Translations under genes and position numbers: made by a program
Shown: positions 33,482 through 46,683 of the stretch, piece after piece
How positions within the stretch are numbered: the first letter of the stretch is position 1
Layout: each line of letters begins with the position of its first letter
DNA from: Earliella scabrosa
Lineage: Eukaryota; Basidiomycota; Agaricomycetes; Polyporales; Polyporaceae
DNA length: 64,000 nt
Assembly: GCA_022605405.1 (NCBI GenBank)
Contig: JABYQQ010000002.1
Location: forward strand, 3,348,001 to 3,412,000
Reading direction: 5' to 3'
Notes under the pieces: generated by a model
What the model was told of the DNA's origin: nothing
The model's input: only the letters and a program-made list of their open reading frames with translations
Database searches by the model: none

Positions 33482-34335
33482 ATGGGCGGCGCAGGTGGGT
33501 TTCTCTCCTCCCTCTCCCCGCCTCTCCTGACGATGACTTGCGTAGGTTGGCTATTCCTCTTCTCCGTGCTCATGGCGGCCGGTCTTCTCTTCACCATGGT
33601 CTTCTTCGTATGTCTTCGAGTCCCCATTCTGTCGTTACTCTTTCGTTGATATCGTGTCCTGCAGATCATAATGTTCTCCGACCTCGAGTGTGACTACATC
33701 AACCCGATAGACCTCTGTAACAAGCTCAACCAGGCATGTCCCTATCCCATCCTCTTCCCAACCTCGCCGCTCATCCCTTTCTTCTAGTTCGTCCTTCCCG
33801 AAAACATTGCGCACGCCTTCCTTGCCACCCTATTCCTCCTCTCCGGTCAATGGTTTGCCTTCCTCCTCAACGCACCTCTACTTGCCTTCAACATAAACAA
33901 GTGCGTTCTCCTCCGAGCCTCGTCCCCTTCCTTTCGCCTGTCTTCCGTCATTCCCGCTTATTTCCCCTGTTGCATCGACGCTGATGGACTTCACCCGTCC
34001 AGGATTCGTGGAGGCAACCACATGTACGACGCAACAGAAATATTCCGCACTCTCCCAAATCACAAGAAAGAGAGTTTCATCAAGCTCGGCTTCTACCTCC
34101 TCAGCTTTTTCTACTACCTCTACAGGTACGTGCCACCTCACCTCCCTCGGACCACACTCCCTCGACTTTACGTCACCCTCGTCCTTGCGCGCTTCTTCTC
34201 CTGCGCAGCTTCCCCTGCACTTTGATGCCAGTGCCACCTTGCGCCTCAATCTCCGTCCATTTCCCTTCTGTTTGCCTGACGTAACGCTGACAACTCTCCA
34301 GGATGATCCTTGCGCTCATTCAAGAAAGCGAATGA
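33482..34335 (+). CDS. ERV14: Erv14/cornichon ER cargo receptor
   Basis: Six exons: 33482-33494, 33546-33607, 33665-33733, 33788-33900, 34003-34125 and 34302-34335, giving 137 residues, the normal length. Landmarks: [69 protein letters not shown] and [17 protein letters not shown]. Three membrane segments. Erv14 loads membrane proteins into COPII vesicles leaving the ER. The first exon is only 13 nt. The third intron (33734-33787) begins GC rather than GT (CAG then GCATGT), the only join that keeps the conserved KLNQFVLPEN reading. Confidence 0.95.
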
Positions 34336-34980
34336 GTGATGGGTGGCTGTCGGCGTTGATTCCTCTCTTTCTCGTCCTTGGTTTCCTCGTCTGGGTACCC
34401 TCCACCTCCTGCTTGCATGTCTCTACGCTTGCCACGATGTCATGACACCCTAACCTCAAACCCCATTATCTTATCCAATCACGCCTACCTGCCCGTGGGG
34501 CATGTGCTTGAGGTACCTGGAAGCAGAAGTTGGGGGAGAATTTGAAGGCATACGTACGTGCCTTGTCTATTTTGCTCCAGCGCGCTATGTACAGACGTGA
34601 GGTTCCTGGCGTTTGGTATACCCACTTCGTTGGCTTTCCGCCGAGTGATTGACAAGCACAGAAGTGGTTCCCTCTCTCAAGCTCGTCCCCACTTCCCTTA
34701 CCCCTGTAGACCCAACAGTCAAGCAGGATTTACCTTCTGGGCAGATTTGGGATTGACGTCACATACATCACGCTGCCCACAGATGTTGAGTTGCGAGGCT
34801 GGAATCACCTGGGCAGTGGCAGTGCAAGGTTGAACTTGAAGTGGCACTGAGCAAGCCCAAATTAGCCACAGCATGTCCCTGGTCCACCACGAGTTGACCA
34901 TGAGCCGCCGCCCTCACCGGTGAAATACGAGCTCGAAGTGAGTCTATCCTCTCCTCTTCCCCATCTTACACGAGCCTGAG
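34336..34980. other. Intergenic, no gene seen
   Basis: ERV14 3' UTR and the upstream region of ATPase copy 2. No convincing exon. No obvious similarity by eye to the upstream region of copy 1, so the duplicated unit seems to start near the coding region. Confidence 0.4.
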
Positions 34981-37392
34981 ATGTTCCGGTGGTCCCTATC
35001 CCCACGACCATTTTCTGCCAGCGGTACTCACTCGCGAAGTATCAGAACTTCGCGAATGCTCTTGGTTCATGATGCCCCGGTGCCAAATCATCACGGCGAC
35101 CTGTACTGGCGCGGCAGGATGCTGAGCAGAGTATCCTATCGTGCACCAGTACGCCGCCAGACTGCGCCGGATGACCTCAGGCCGACGCTCAAGAGGCAGA
35201 TAGAGGCTTCAATGTCTGGGGATCTCCCAGAGCCTTCAGATTCGAGTAGCGTGAGTGTCGCTGTTCTCGCGGCTGTATCTACCACCGTAGTCTGTGAGTT
35301 CATCCCATTGTTTGACTGGACTCGATGTCGGACTCTCCAAAGATTGGGGCTCAGGGCCAAGCCTGCTCTGAGTATTGCTGTCGTCCATTGGTTTTGGTGT
35401 TTGTGCCAACCGAGTTGACATGTTGCACAGTGTTCACCAGCGGCATCGTCTACATGGCGTGGTACAAGGAAAATGTCTTGCGAAAGGTCAGAAGTCATCG
35501 CAACCGCATTCACTTATCCTACTGACCACACCTCTTTTAGATCGAACAAGCCTTCGAGGGAGGCTATGATCCAGCTCTAGAACTCGCGAAGGCATCTCAC
35601 AAAATGCGTCAATCGGGGACCTCCCCAGGTGTAGAGTCCGACGAGCTTGACTGGGACACGGACCCGTGGACCCAGCATTTGCGACGTGAGGAGCAGGACC
35701 TGATCGACCGTATCATCCAAGGCAACGAGGCGGGCCACTACTTCATTCTGCTCGGACCTAAAGTATGCACGTTCACTACTCTAGCACTACGCAGGGCCCC
35801 TAACGGCGTACCCACATTCTGCAGGGTACAGGGAAGACAACCATGGTACTTGACGCGATGCAGGCCGTGCAGGCCGAAGGTGTCGCAATGTGCGACGCGC
35901 ATCCTGACCTGGAAGTCTTCCGCCTGCGTCTGGGCAAGGCCCTGAACTTCAAGTTCAATGAGGACACGCAATCAGACCTCTTCCATAGAAGAGACCCCCG
36001 CGAAGGTAGATAGAGGCTCGTGTGCCGAGCGTGTCCTCAGAGTTTCGGCACTGATCTCGTGGTGCAGGTGGGCCTGCGCTCGACATTGAACGCGGTGAGC
36101 GTACCTCATTCTCAAGCGCAAGGATTCGGAACCGAATTTAATGAGTTGCATCAACAGCTCTCCACAAGCTTGAAACGTTCGCACTGGGTCACGCGCAGCG
36201 CACGGGCAAGCCGCTCATTCTGGTGATCAACAACGTCCACTGCTTCCACCACGATTACGAGGGGAGCGATATTATGCTGCAGTTCCAGCAGCGTGCCGAA
36301 GCTTGGGCCGCGAGTGGTATGCGAAACTCGTTACCTATTGATGAAGCTGACCGGTCGTGCGCAGGGATCATAACTATGGTGTTGAGCACGTAAGGGAGGC
36401 CGTGGTGGACTCATGCGCTAACCGTGCTGATATTGTCAGTAGGGACGACGCCTGGCCAGTTTTCACGATGCGTAGGTTCAGCATAGTATCAGTTCGGACG
36501 TTCCTAGCTTACTAACTCTCCGTTCTAGGCAAACACGCTAGTAGGATGCACGTGAGTATTGTCGACACCCGAGTATTGTCGACACCCCCAAGTACCTACT
36601 CGTCGCTCACTATCGTGCAGGTCGTATCCGTGTACGACCTGCCGCCGAAGGACGCACGCACTGCAGCCCTGCGAATGCGCAAGACCGCACGGCGATCAAT
36701 GGAGACCCCTGAAGTCCTCAAAGAAGTCGTCCGGCTGGTTGGTGGACGGCTGACCTACCTCGGCAAGGTGGCCAAGGCCCCCGACATGATCAAGCACGCG
36801 GAGCACATGCTTGCTGTCGAGAAGGCATGGCTGCTTTGCCAGATCGGTCTGATTCCGGACTGCGACGACGACGTGATGGACGAACAGAAGTGGTCTTCGT
36901 GCTCGTGGCTGCTCCTGCGCGAGTTCGTCAAGAAACACCAGCAGAACGTCGCGAACATGAAGGAGGCCATCGAGCGTGGGGAGGCGACGGAGGACGACTT
37001 GGATCACCTCCCGCTGCCACGCATATCCTATGTTCGTTCATCGTGCACGATCGCGATTGCGTTCTATCACTGACCTTCATGTTTTGTAGTACGAATGTCG
37101 CCAAATCATGACTCGCACGGATTTCATGAATGGTAAACTTCTCTTGTTATCCTGACGAGCACACCGGCCTGATTCGTACATATCGCAGAACTTGACCGGC
37201 AGAACATTATCGCGATCGACGTGAGTTTTGACTGATCATCCTTGGTGGGGCCGCCAGCTTTATCTGTTGCCTTCGCAGAGCAACCATGATGTTTCACCCG
37301 ATTCTATGCTGATCCTCCGGGCCGCAGAACAAGTCGTGGCGGAAGAAGGATTCGACAAGCTGTTGGACAGTGTTCGAGACAGGGTGAAGTAA
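34981..37392 (+). CDS. Predicted membrane-anchored P-loop ATPase, copy 2, with premature stop
   Basis: Thirteen readable exons match copy 1 one for one: 34981-35293, 35431-35486, 35541-35762, 35825-36005, 36068-36094, 36158-36316, 36365-36389, 36443-36471, 36529-36551, 36621-37031, 37090-37132, 37189-37220 and 37279-37392, about 544 residues. The presequence-like start is MFRWSLSPRPFSASG. The membrane span, Walker A (GPKGTGKT) and LILVINNVHCF are kept. In exon 13 the reading reaches TAA at 37390-37392, where copies 1 and 3 have Glu. The remaining 3' exon sequence, including a good last exon ending TAG at 37550-37552, is still recognisable. The product loses roughly 35-40 residues. A donor-like GTAAGT overlaps the stop (from 37388) and could in principle be spliced out. 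The protein may still function, or the gene may be in early decay. Confidence 0.75.
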
Positions 37393-37552
37393 GTTGAGAT
37401 TCGGCACCGCATCCGCGAGCTCACGGTAAGTCTCTAGGGGGTGGTATCGCCATCTCGTGTTCGTCACTGACGCGCACACACAGTTCAAGGATATGGGCGA
37501 AGGCGATCGCACCCGTTCGTCTGTCGACAAGGGTGTGGAATGTCTTGTGTAG
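37393..37552 (+). pseudogene. Untranslated remnant of the ATPase copy 2 C-terminus
   Basis: After the TAA, sequence equal to the end of exon 13 continues to about 37426 (CGCGAGCTCACG then GTAAGT). The former last exon lies at about 37484-37552 (reading FKDMGEGDRTRSSVDKG and ending VECLV). Both correspond to coding sequence in copies 1 and 3. Confidence 0.65.
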
Positions 37553-38617
37553 ATCGGGCTCAGGGCACCTCGATGTCTTCTACCGTTGATCTATACGCAT
37601 ACTCTCCAATCATCGTCGTACGAATGATGTCGCTTTGTAGTTGGCAATGCCAGTGATGTCGCAGGACAACGTCGCGCCGCTAGACTCGCAGCGATAGGAT
37701 CACTGATACTTACTGACTACTAAGTAGTACTCATGTTCAGTCCGAGTCTACCCGTGCTATCATAGCATACGTGCACATGATGTACCATACACTGCAGCTC
37801 ACTGCAATGAGTACCCTGAATCTCGATAGCGATCCAAAATGGACACCTGTCCATAGACTATAGCTTTTCGTCCCCTCATATCAGCCATCTGTCCGCCGGC
37901 TCCTGTAGCCCCTTCCTCACTGGTCCGTTCCACTCCAAACTTTTGCTGCAAGCCCTTTCAACCCTCCTCAGCCCAGGAAAATTATTCGCCTTTTCTCAAT
38001 CGCTCTCCTTCCTTCTACATCGTCGTAGGATCAATCCTGGGCTCATGGGCGCTTCACATGCCGAAAGTGGAATATCTCGGAGTTTTGAGCCGCAGCGCTT
38101 TTTTCCTTCACATATCTTCCTGGCGCCCATTTGTCGACGCTCGTGTTGAGTTCCACCTGTTCTCGCTATGGAGTGTCGTCTTGGGATGCTGCTCATGCTT
38201 TTATACTTTTGTGCATAACGGAAAGACATAATTAGTCCAATGACACTGATATCTTAGCGATCCGGTGAGTGGAAGAGGAGATATAGGTAGGGGCGGACAG
38301 AAATATTATGAGAGACCGGACGAAAAAGCCCTAAACGCCGGGCAAATAATCCATAGTCGGCGGGTCATATCCGTGTGAATCGCGGGCTTGTATGCAAACA
38401 TGAACGGGCAACATCCCGCTTGACCCTGGGACAATAACCCGCTCAACGTCGGGCGCAATCGTAATCCTGGATGACGAAAAGCTATAGTCTAGGGACAACT
38501 GTACCCCTTGCGATAGCGATCCAAATGGTGGCTCGGGTCTGCGGCCTAGACCGGACCGTTGTATCCACCAGAGCGCCAGTTCTGTCTCTGCCAGTACTAG
38601 TGAGTAGCGCCTTGAAG
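37553..38617. other. Intergenic, no gene seen
   Basis: No convincing exon over about 1 kb. The frame before the acetyltransferase ATG is open back to 38471, but that stretch does not resemble the family and is taken as leader. Confidence 0.4.
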
Positions 38618-39867
38618 ATGTCCGCGTACGGTGCCATCAACCGCGGCAACGCTGCTCTCCTCCCTTCCACGACATGGCAGCTCAAATCCAAGCGGGCCAG
38701 CGCACCCAAATACCTCACGATCCATCACATCACCCTTGAAACCAGCAAGCAATTCCCAGGCCTGGTCGATTACCTCCATCGTGTCTTCGCGGACGAGCTC
38801 GAGCGCGGCCAGACGTACCCTCAGGAGATCCTTCCCGGAGAGGCGGCGTACTCGAGGGATCAGTTCGATGCGTACTACTTCGCCGCCGACGTGCTTGTAG
38901 CAGTCCTGGGACTTCCGTCCCAAGAGGGACGCGCAGATCCTCTGGATGGGGAGGACGGTTCCCCAATCACCACCGGGTTTGCCGAAGCTGTTGGCGGGCG
39001 CAGTTGGGAAGAGTGCATTGCGGGGTGCTACTACGTGAGTCCTCGCATCTGGGTTTCCCAAACGGAGTGCACGCAATCGATTGTGTCTGCCGGACGTCCT
39101 CGTATGGAACGCGAATAGACAGAGCGAACCGCGAGGTGCCCCGATGCGTCGCTGATCATGACCACTGACCGCGGCCGTTCTGCAGGTGAAGCCGAATTAC
39201 CCTGGGCGGTCCTCGCATGTGAGTGTCTTCTCCCGATATCCGTCTTCCTTGAGAGATGGCGGAGATGGACGTGATGGGCAAGCTGGGCCGGGTAGAGTGG
39301 CTCTGGAGGCTGCGACAGTCCCCACCGTCCGTCAAGGCTCAGAGCCCCATACCGAAGAACGTTCGTCGTTCTCAAGCATGAGATCGCCTCGGAATCGGGG
39401 TTGCTCGCATGTTGTGCTACGGCGTTGGATCCGTCTGGGCTCCATCCGTCCATCTCCGACATCCCTCTCTCTCGAACTTGTAGCCCGTACGCACACACTG
39501 ACATCTACGGTACCTAGATCTGTAACGCGGGGTTCCTGGTCCCGGTCTCCCAGCGAGGACACGGCGTCGGCGCCGTCCTGGCCCGATCGTATCTTCACTA
39601 TGGTCCCCGGCTCGGATATGAGGCGAGTGTGTTCAACCTCGTCTACGTCAACAACGTCGCAAGCGTGAAGTGAGTCCGCGGCCTTCCGTTTTGTCCTTCT
39701 GGAGCCCGCTGACATAGTCTCGGTATATCAGGCTCTGGGAAGCACTCGACTTCACGAAAGCAGGACTCATCCCCCGCGCGGGCCGTCTCAAGAAGGCCGA
39801 CGGCTCCGGCGAGGAATTCGTTGATGCATGGGTATTTTACAAGCGGTTCGACGCTCCGAAGGCGTAG
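38618..39867 (+). CDS. GNAT-family N-acetyltransferase
   Basis: Four exons: 38618-39034, 39186-39218 (33 nt), 39518-39669 and 39732-39867, giving 245 residues. The C-terminal half is a clear GNAT fold. VKPNYPGRSSHICNAGFLVP is the beta4 region. VSQRGHGVGAVLARSYL is the acetyl-CoA-binding loop (R-G-x-G-V-G). LGYEASVFNLVYVNNVASVKLWEALDF is the following strand and helix, with the usual Asn. It ends with a YKRF motif near the C-terminus. This pattern fits fungal proteins related to the yeast Spt10 acetyltransferase domain, but the substrate is unknown. The N-terminal 90 residues carry no recognised domain. The second intron is about 300 bp, unusually long here. Confidence 0.85.
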
Positions 39868-42800
39868 AGTCCGTGTATATCCTAGCTTCGAATAAACGCG
39901 GACGGCTTATGCTCGTCGATGTGCCTAACATCGCGTTGTACTCCGGTTGCACGAATGGACTATGGCTCGAATGCGTCTGTCAACAGCGACGTCGCGCTGG
40001 GATGATGCCACCATGAGGCTCGCATCGTATCTGGTCCTGCCTCTACGCTATCTACGCGATCGTCTTGAGCTGCGTAGCGGTTGGCGGCAATGGACGTAAC
40101 CCCAGGCATGCCTCGACATTCGCAATTGGAGAGCTCATCGCACCAGAGCAAGACGCATCGGAGGGCACTCGTCAGAGCGCACACTAGGCTGTATCGCCGA
40201 CCGCATGCCACCGCCCATGCTCCGGCGGCGTCGTCGCGTACCGCGCCTGCTCCTCTCCGAACTCGCCGAGCTCGTATGTACGCCCACACAAGGTAGTGAA
40301 TCAGAAACTTCCTATGCGGGCCCTTGTGATTGTGGCGGGGTCGCGCCGTGCGCGCTGACTCATGCGGTGCATCCTCAGCGATGGTCCGCTTTCCACTCGG
40401 AGGTATGTAGGAGTCTCGCCGCGAGCCGTCCTGATTGACTGCAGCTAATGACGCAACTTGATGCATGATGGGTGGATGAAGCAAGTACTGTACAGTACCG
40501 AAGTCACTCCCGAGTCCATGTCCGCCCGTGTCCCTCGCCTCTCGCCTCGAGCGGCCCACCCATCCCACAGCGCATGATCATGCAGGCAATGAACCGCCGT
40601 TTGGAACACAACACGCAGATTCATACGTACAACCCGGGCCCGAGCACCGAATTTCACTCGCCGTCGCGGGCCTGATGGCATACGCCCTTGAGGGTAAATT
40701 GCGGGGACTCCCCGTGCTCGCATAGATGAGCGATGGGAGATGCCGTCCGCCACAGCCGCTGAGAGCGTTAACGTTATGGGTGGCGGAAGGACTCCCTCAG
40801 GCCTATACGCGGGCGGTACCTAGCCAGGGAAGATAGCCGGCCTCGAGGTAAGAAGCCGGGGCAGGAAAGGCTATCTCACTTGCCTCGAGGATCAGAGCGG
40901 ACGGTTCGAATGGGAATGGGAATGTGTACATACATATTACACTGAGTCTGTAGGGTATGATGCATATGCAGGACGGGAGCGGCTGCCGGGCGAGGGTTTT
41001 AGGTAGGGAAGACGTAAGAGGGCACGCCTGCTGCTCGCGGAGGTTGGACGTTGGATTTTGGAAGAGGCTACATACTACGGGCGACCGGGGCGCGCCGGCC
41101 ATGGGAAGCCCTCCGCCATCTGGCTTCTGTCCATCCCTGCGTGTGTGCGGCTCGGCTAGCAGGTTCGCTGACAGAAGAAGGTGGTGTCATCTAAGCGGGC
41201 GTGTCATGATGTGGCACAGGAAGGTGTACCTAATAGGCACTGGAGGCTGCGGGAGCCTGAGGACCGTCGAGGCTGGTGGTCCACTAAGAGGACGAGCTTG
41301 AAGCCCGAATATACGTACGTCCTGCGCGAGGACCACGAGGCGAGTGAGCGAGTCGCGCGGGGAAGAGAGCTGTCCATCTGCGCTGGGGCGTTCTCTCACA
41401 GTGCGTTCGGTGCCGTAAAGGTGGGATGGATTGCTTGCCGCTGCTAGCAGGTGGTTCCGGGTTCCATGCGAGCTTCAGCTTGTGCCCGTGTTCTTGATTG
41501 GCAAGCGTATACACTACCTTGCTGTTGTACTCGGGCTGGCGTGCGTGCGTCAAGGTCATCCGGCGATAGTACGGAGGGATGCGCAGGGGGATGTGGACTT
41601 TGCTGCCACAAGCATGTGCGGTCGAAGGTCGCAGTGCCTGCGGACGACGTCGCTGTCGTAAGGCTGGAGGACGGGGATAGAATGTCTAGGTGATGTCTAT
41701 CCACCTCCACCGACCGCTGCCCGGACGATCGGAGTGGCATGTCTAAAGACAAAACGCCTGTTGAAGACCAGCCGCCCTGGATTAGTCGCCAGCTGCATAT
41801 CTGCAAGAAGTACGAGCAGCGTCAGGCTCAACCGTGTTCGAGATAGCATGCTGTAAACTTGCCTACTGCAGCGAAGCACACATGCCGCTGTACGTACTGT
41901 GGTGTGACAGTAAGCGCAGGACCCGTGTATGCCGAGAGCGAGCACGCTGTGACGATCCCCGTCCTTGAGGCTCAAGCTCTGCCTATCGCCTGCAGTGCCA
42001 TCGGGATGGACCCGAGTTACCAACTGTTTTGTCGTACCATAGGTTAGTAGCGTTCCAAGTCGACGATGGCATCGCAGACATACCATACGAACCACAAGCG
42101 ACAACAAGCCTGGATGTGGACCGCACGACGGCGCTTGCGCTTCTTCTGGAAATCTGTTGGGCAAGTCAGTGACAAGAGGACCTTGCGCATGCGGCGACCA
42201 CGCGAGCGGTAGGAGAACTAGTCCCGCAAAAGGAGAAGCTTCCTGTCCTCGATCGACGATAGTATTGCCAACCTGGACCACGAGGACCGGCCTGGCGCAA
42301 CGCCCACAAAACGTGTCAATCAGCCACCTGGCACGGCTCGTGCTACGAGACCTTCTGTTCCGCATTTCGACCGGACCTGCAACTTGAAGGACGTCCAGCG
42401 GGGCTACGCGGGGGTTCCATTCTTGCGCATCAGCGGAGAGAAGACAAGGGCGCAATTGTGGCCCAACTAAGTTAGCGCTGCTTCTGGTGCGGGGCTAAGC
42501 GCGACTCGCTCAAGGAGGAGCGACAACGCCACTGCAACCCGACGCGCAAGAGGATTATCCTTCGCATGGGAACCGCGCGAGGAGGCTGTGAGAGGCGGAC
42601 AATGGAGCGGACGGCCGCCTGGTCACAACGTGGGTGCGCACCTGTGCGGGGGGGGCATTGTGCGAGCGGACAATGTGCAGCGGAGGCAGACTGGGCAAGA
42701 ACAAGTGCGCTGCCTGGAATGGCACGTTCGGAGCTTCGGCCGCGCCTCGTGCCCCGTGCGTGACGCGTTTGGTGCGGTCAATGTCCATGTCTCGGTAAGA

Positions 42801-45800
42801 CGCCGCGAGCGGTGGACGAACGGCCTCTGTCGCTGAGGGATCCTGCCGAGCCGATAGAGAGGCGGAGTGCTGTCCGACGGTCCGGAAGTAGTCCTGTTGG
42901 TCGTGTCACCGTCCGCGGGTTCCCCTGTGAAGTAGTTACATAGTCCGCCGAGACTGATGTATGTTAGAAGGTGGCCAACATTCTTCCGCTGGCGAGGAAG
43001 TGCAGGAAGCCCGCGCGTACCAGGATCAATGTGGAACATATCTAGGCGAACGGCCCCTCGTATGTCACCGGCCTTCGCGAACGATGCGCTGGTCCACCTC
43101 CCTCGCTGCGGGCGGGGTCAAGAAGGTGCGGGGCAGATATCTGCACTCACGAGGGCCGGACGGCGGCTCGGGATCTCGGGGTCGCGCGCGGCGAGTAATT
43201 GAGTTTCCGGGACGAGGCTGGCGTCATTGCTTCCCATGCATTGCGGTAGATTGCGGTCCTGCCGCCGGCGTGCGCGGCGATCTGACCAGACAGTCGGGGC
43301 GCCGACGAAGGCTGGGAAGGTGGACGCCCGCGCGCGCTTCGCGAGGGACACGCGCTTCGAGTCGTGATATCAAAGGAGATGGGAGACATCAACTTCGTTC
43401 GAGCGGTGGATCAGCGCACGGATCCCTGTCTGCCACGGATTTGTCGCACGTCGGCCTCAAACGTCTGCCCATCGTTCTTCCAGACGCTGCGTAGCAGGAA
43501 CTGAGCGTTCGGACATCCTCTGGCGCTGCCATGGACTGCATTGTGCAGGGGCGTACCAACAGCCGAGAAAGCAGAGCTATAAGGGGTAAGTACCAGGTGG
43601 CTCAATCATGCACTCTGTGAGACACACCGTGTGGCACGTCCGGCTGCAGGAACCGAGCATTGGCCAGCCGCGTCCGGGACGAGTTCACCATGTCCGTTCT
43701 AGCACCATTGAGCGAGTAACGTGCGGTGCAGGCGTTTCGTATAATCGACGCACTGCATGCTGTAGCCTGTCGTATCGTCCTCGCTCCTCAGCTCGCCGAA
43801 AGCAGGCACGATAAGCTTGAGAGACATAGGGCTTACATGGTGCATTCGATCTTGATTGGGACGTCATGATCCAGAACGTGAGGACCTCGCCAGGAGGCAG
43901 CGGACCGACTCAACTACTCTTCGCTGTATGTTGTGCCTCTTTTCTCGGCTTCTTACTGCACGACGACTGTCATGAAGAACTTCGTGAGCACGGTAGCACA
44001 TACAAGGCGGACTTTCTCCCACTTACGACGGCCGAACATCCCACCCTCTGCCAGATCTCGTACACATGTCGGCGCCGACATATGCCTCCGCAGGTCTTCG
44101 CGCGTTCAAGGGTCAGGTCATCGAATGGCTAGTGTCCTTCTGATCGAACCCACGTGTTGTCCAGAAGGCCTTGACATGCTTCTTTGTAAGATCCAAACAC
44201 GATCTAGTGCCTATCGACTCTCGAGACGACGTATGTAATGACCGTGGGACTTTACTTGATGGCTCGCGGCCAGCGACCGTGCCCAAGGGCCGACAGCAAC
44301 CATGTCATCGTCATGAACGAACTGAACCACTCAGCCAGCCGTGGATGTCTTGCTTGCGGTGTGAGACACACGGACATCTGTATGTATGCCCTGAGGGTGA
44401 GATGGCACCATGGTGAGTCCCCAATGATAGATGGACGCAAGGCTCTGAACAATCACCGATGATATCAGAAGATCCCGACGTTGACCAGTGGCGTCGAAGC
44501 GCACAGTAATCTCTGACGCGCCAGAGCCCGCTGTCAAGTCGACAACTTGACGGCCATGGCCAGCTGGTAGGACAGGAACTTCATATGTTTGCGTACCTGT
44601 TGCGTACTCAGTACTGAGGACTGAGCGTGAGTATGTATGGGCACAGACAGCCCACACACCACATGAGGCATATGAGCTGTCAAAGGGTATCAAGGCCTTA
44701 CGACGCTCGTGGTGACGGGGTCGGCGCTTCAACCTTGCGGTGCCCCTCGCTACAGGCCCAACTGTGTTAGACAATGTGCTGTCAGAGCGTTCCGAGCAAC
44801 TGTGCTGATGCAAATGGAGATTGGGCTCGCCTGGTGTTTATGTGGGCATTGAAACATATTCTCAGCCTTCACTCACTGCGCATGGTGCATTGATCCCCCG
44901 AGAGCCGCCGATCGTGTATGTACATGGCAGTTCCGGCGGCTCAGGGAAACGGGCTCATGAGAATACGTGCGCACCTCGAGCCAACAGAAGTGATCAGTGA
45001 GAGGCGACTCGGTCACCGGTGCGACCCGCTTGCTCTTATGGAGGCACAGCAAGGTAAGAACGTATAGCAGAACTAGCTTTGCACCGCGACTTGAGCTTCC
45101 TAGTGCAAGGGAAGAGATGTGTAGCGCACTGAGAAGACGGTCAGACCGGGAGTCAGAGGTCCCGGCGTCTATACTTCCTGTTTTAGGCAGTGACGTCAGC
45201 ACCAGTTTTGACTACCAGGGTCCGGCTGTACTCACCTCCATCCAACTTCCACGATTGAGGTCAGTCTATTTCCTCCTGGTTCGCTCCCAGCTCCTATGCG
45301 TACTATGCCCGTATGTGCACCTAAGCTTTCCTCCTGCCCAATCTATGCGCCTCATTGCGCGCCACAGTAGTGAGCCACAATCGATTTCGGAGATAGACGC
45401 GGACCAGCGCACGATGGCGACTTACTCGCCCAGCATGACAACGTATGGACGATCGCTACTTACATATCGACGACTTGCGATCGCTGCTAACATTCTAAAC
45501 CCGCAGCCACACACGTATTTAGCACTTGGTCCGCCACAAAGCAAAGCACAGGCGATCGTGCATACATATGACGGTATCCATCCATCTCATCAGCTACATA
45601 CCTCTCCATCGTCCCTCGTCTCACATCTTTGCATGAACGAGACACAGAGAACAAGGCTGGAACAAAGCCAGACTGAAACGAGTAACAGCGGCCGCTGACC
45701 TCAGCTGGCTGACCCGCCGCGCCCACCACGAGGCAGCCCCAAGCCTGAGCATCCCCTCGGGATCAGAACCGCACCGAGCGTTCAGTATGCTCGGCGCCCG

Positions 45801-46660
45801 TTCTGGGTATAGGCCAGAGCTCTCGTCCATCTTCGTCTTTGGACGGGTGATGTGCATATGGCGTGACTGGTGCGCACGCCCAGGACGACAGATCGGTGCA
45901 GTACTGACAGTGAGACTGGTCACTGGTGCGGTCGCCCTAGGGCAGCGCGTGTCGCCCGATAGGCAAGTCGTCGGCTCAACTCAGAGCCTCAGAGTAAGTA
46001 CTTACTGACGTGAACCTGCCCTTGGACGCGCGCATACAGCTTACGGCGTAGCGACATTCGTTCGCAGCCCACTCGAGACAGGGCGCGTCCGAGACTCGAC
46101 CTTCGGCCCGTCAGTAATTGCTTGAGGTTTACATACTCAACTAAAGCGCGGATACGTCACACCACGGTCAACCGGCCCAGGAGCGCTACTTGTGGTAGCC
46201 ACAGACGTCCGCGTCAAGTCGAACGTGAAACCTGCCATCGCCAGTGTCGGGCCGCGTGGCGGTTTACGAGATCGCTCGAGCAGCGAGCTTGGGACGACAC
46301 CGAGCAGCCCGACCACCGTCATGCACGCCGCACGTCCACCGTCCAAGTCTGCATCCACGTTGAAGGAAGGAAGGAAGGCAGCTCGCGGGATCGCGCCTCC
46401 GTCTGCCCGTCTGCCCGTCCACCGTCGCGGGGGAGATGACCATTGACGTTCAGGAGACGACGGATCGGGTTCCGATTCGAACTTCGAACTTCGGACAGGC
46501 CCAGGGGCGCGCCCCGCGACGGATGCAAATATTATGTCGCGCTGTCGGGGCCTGACGGGGAGGGGCGTCGGCGAACGATCCCGACCGGCCGTTGAATGTC
46601 CTTGTCAATATACATATATTGAACGCGGACGGGTTGCCCTGATCGGATGCGGAGCGTACA

Positions 46661-46683
46661 TTCGTTCGTTCGTTCGTTCGTTC
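46661..46683. repeat. TTCG microsatellite
   Basis: TTCG repeated more than five times in a row. Confidence 0.9.

Noticed and set aside
38471..38617. Upstream extension of the acetyltransferase frame
   Set aside because: Not similar to the family; contains leader-like sequence; the Met at 38618 starts the family-like part.
41697..42455. 252-codon open frame on the minus strand in the gene-free zone
   Set aside because: No recognisable domain, Arg/Leu/Val-rich composition typical of GC-rich non-coding frames, no splice context and no start signal that stands out.
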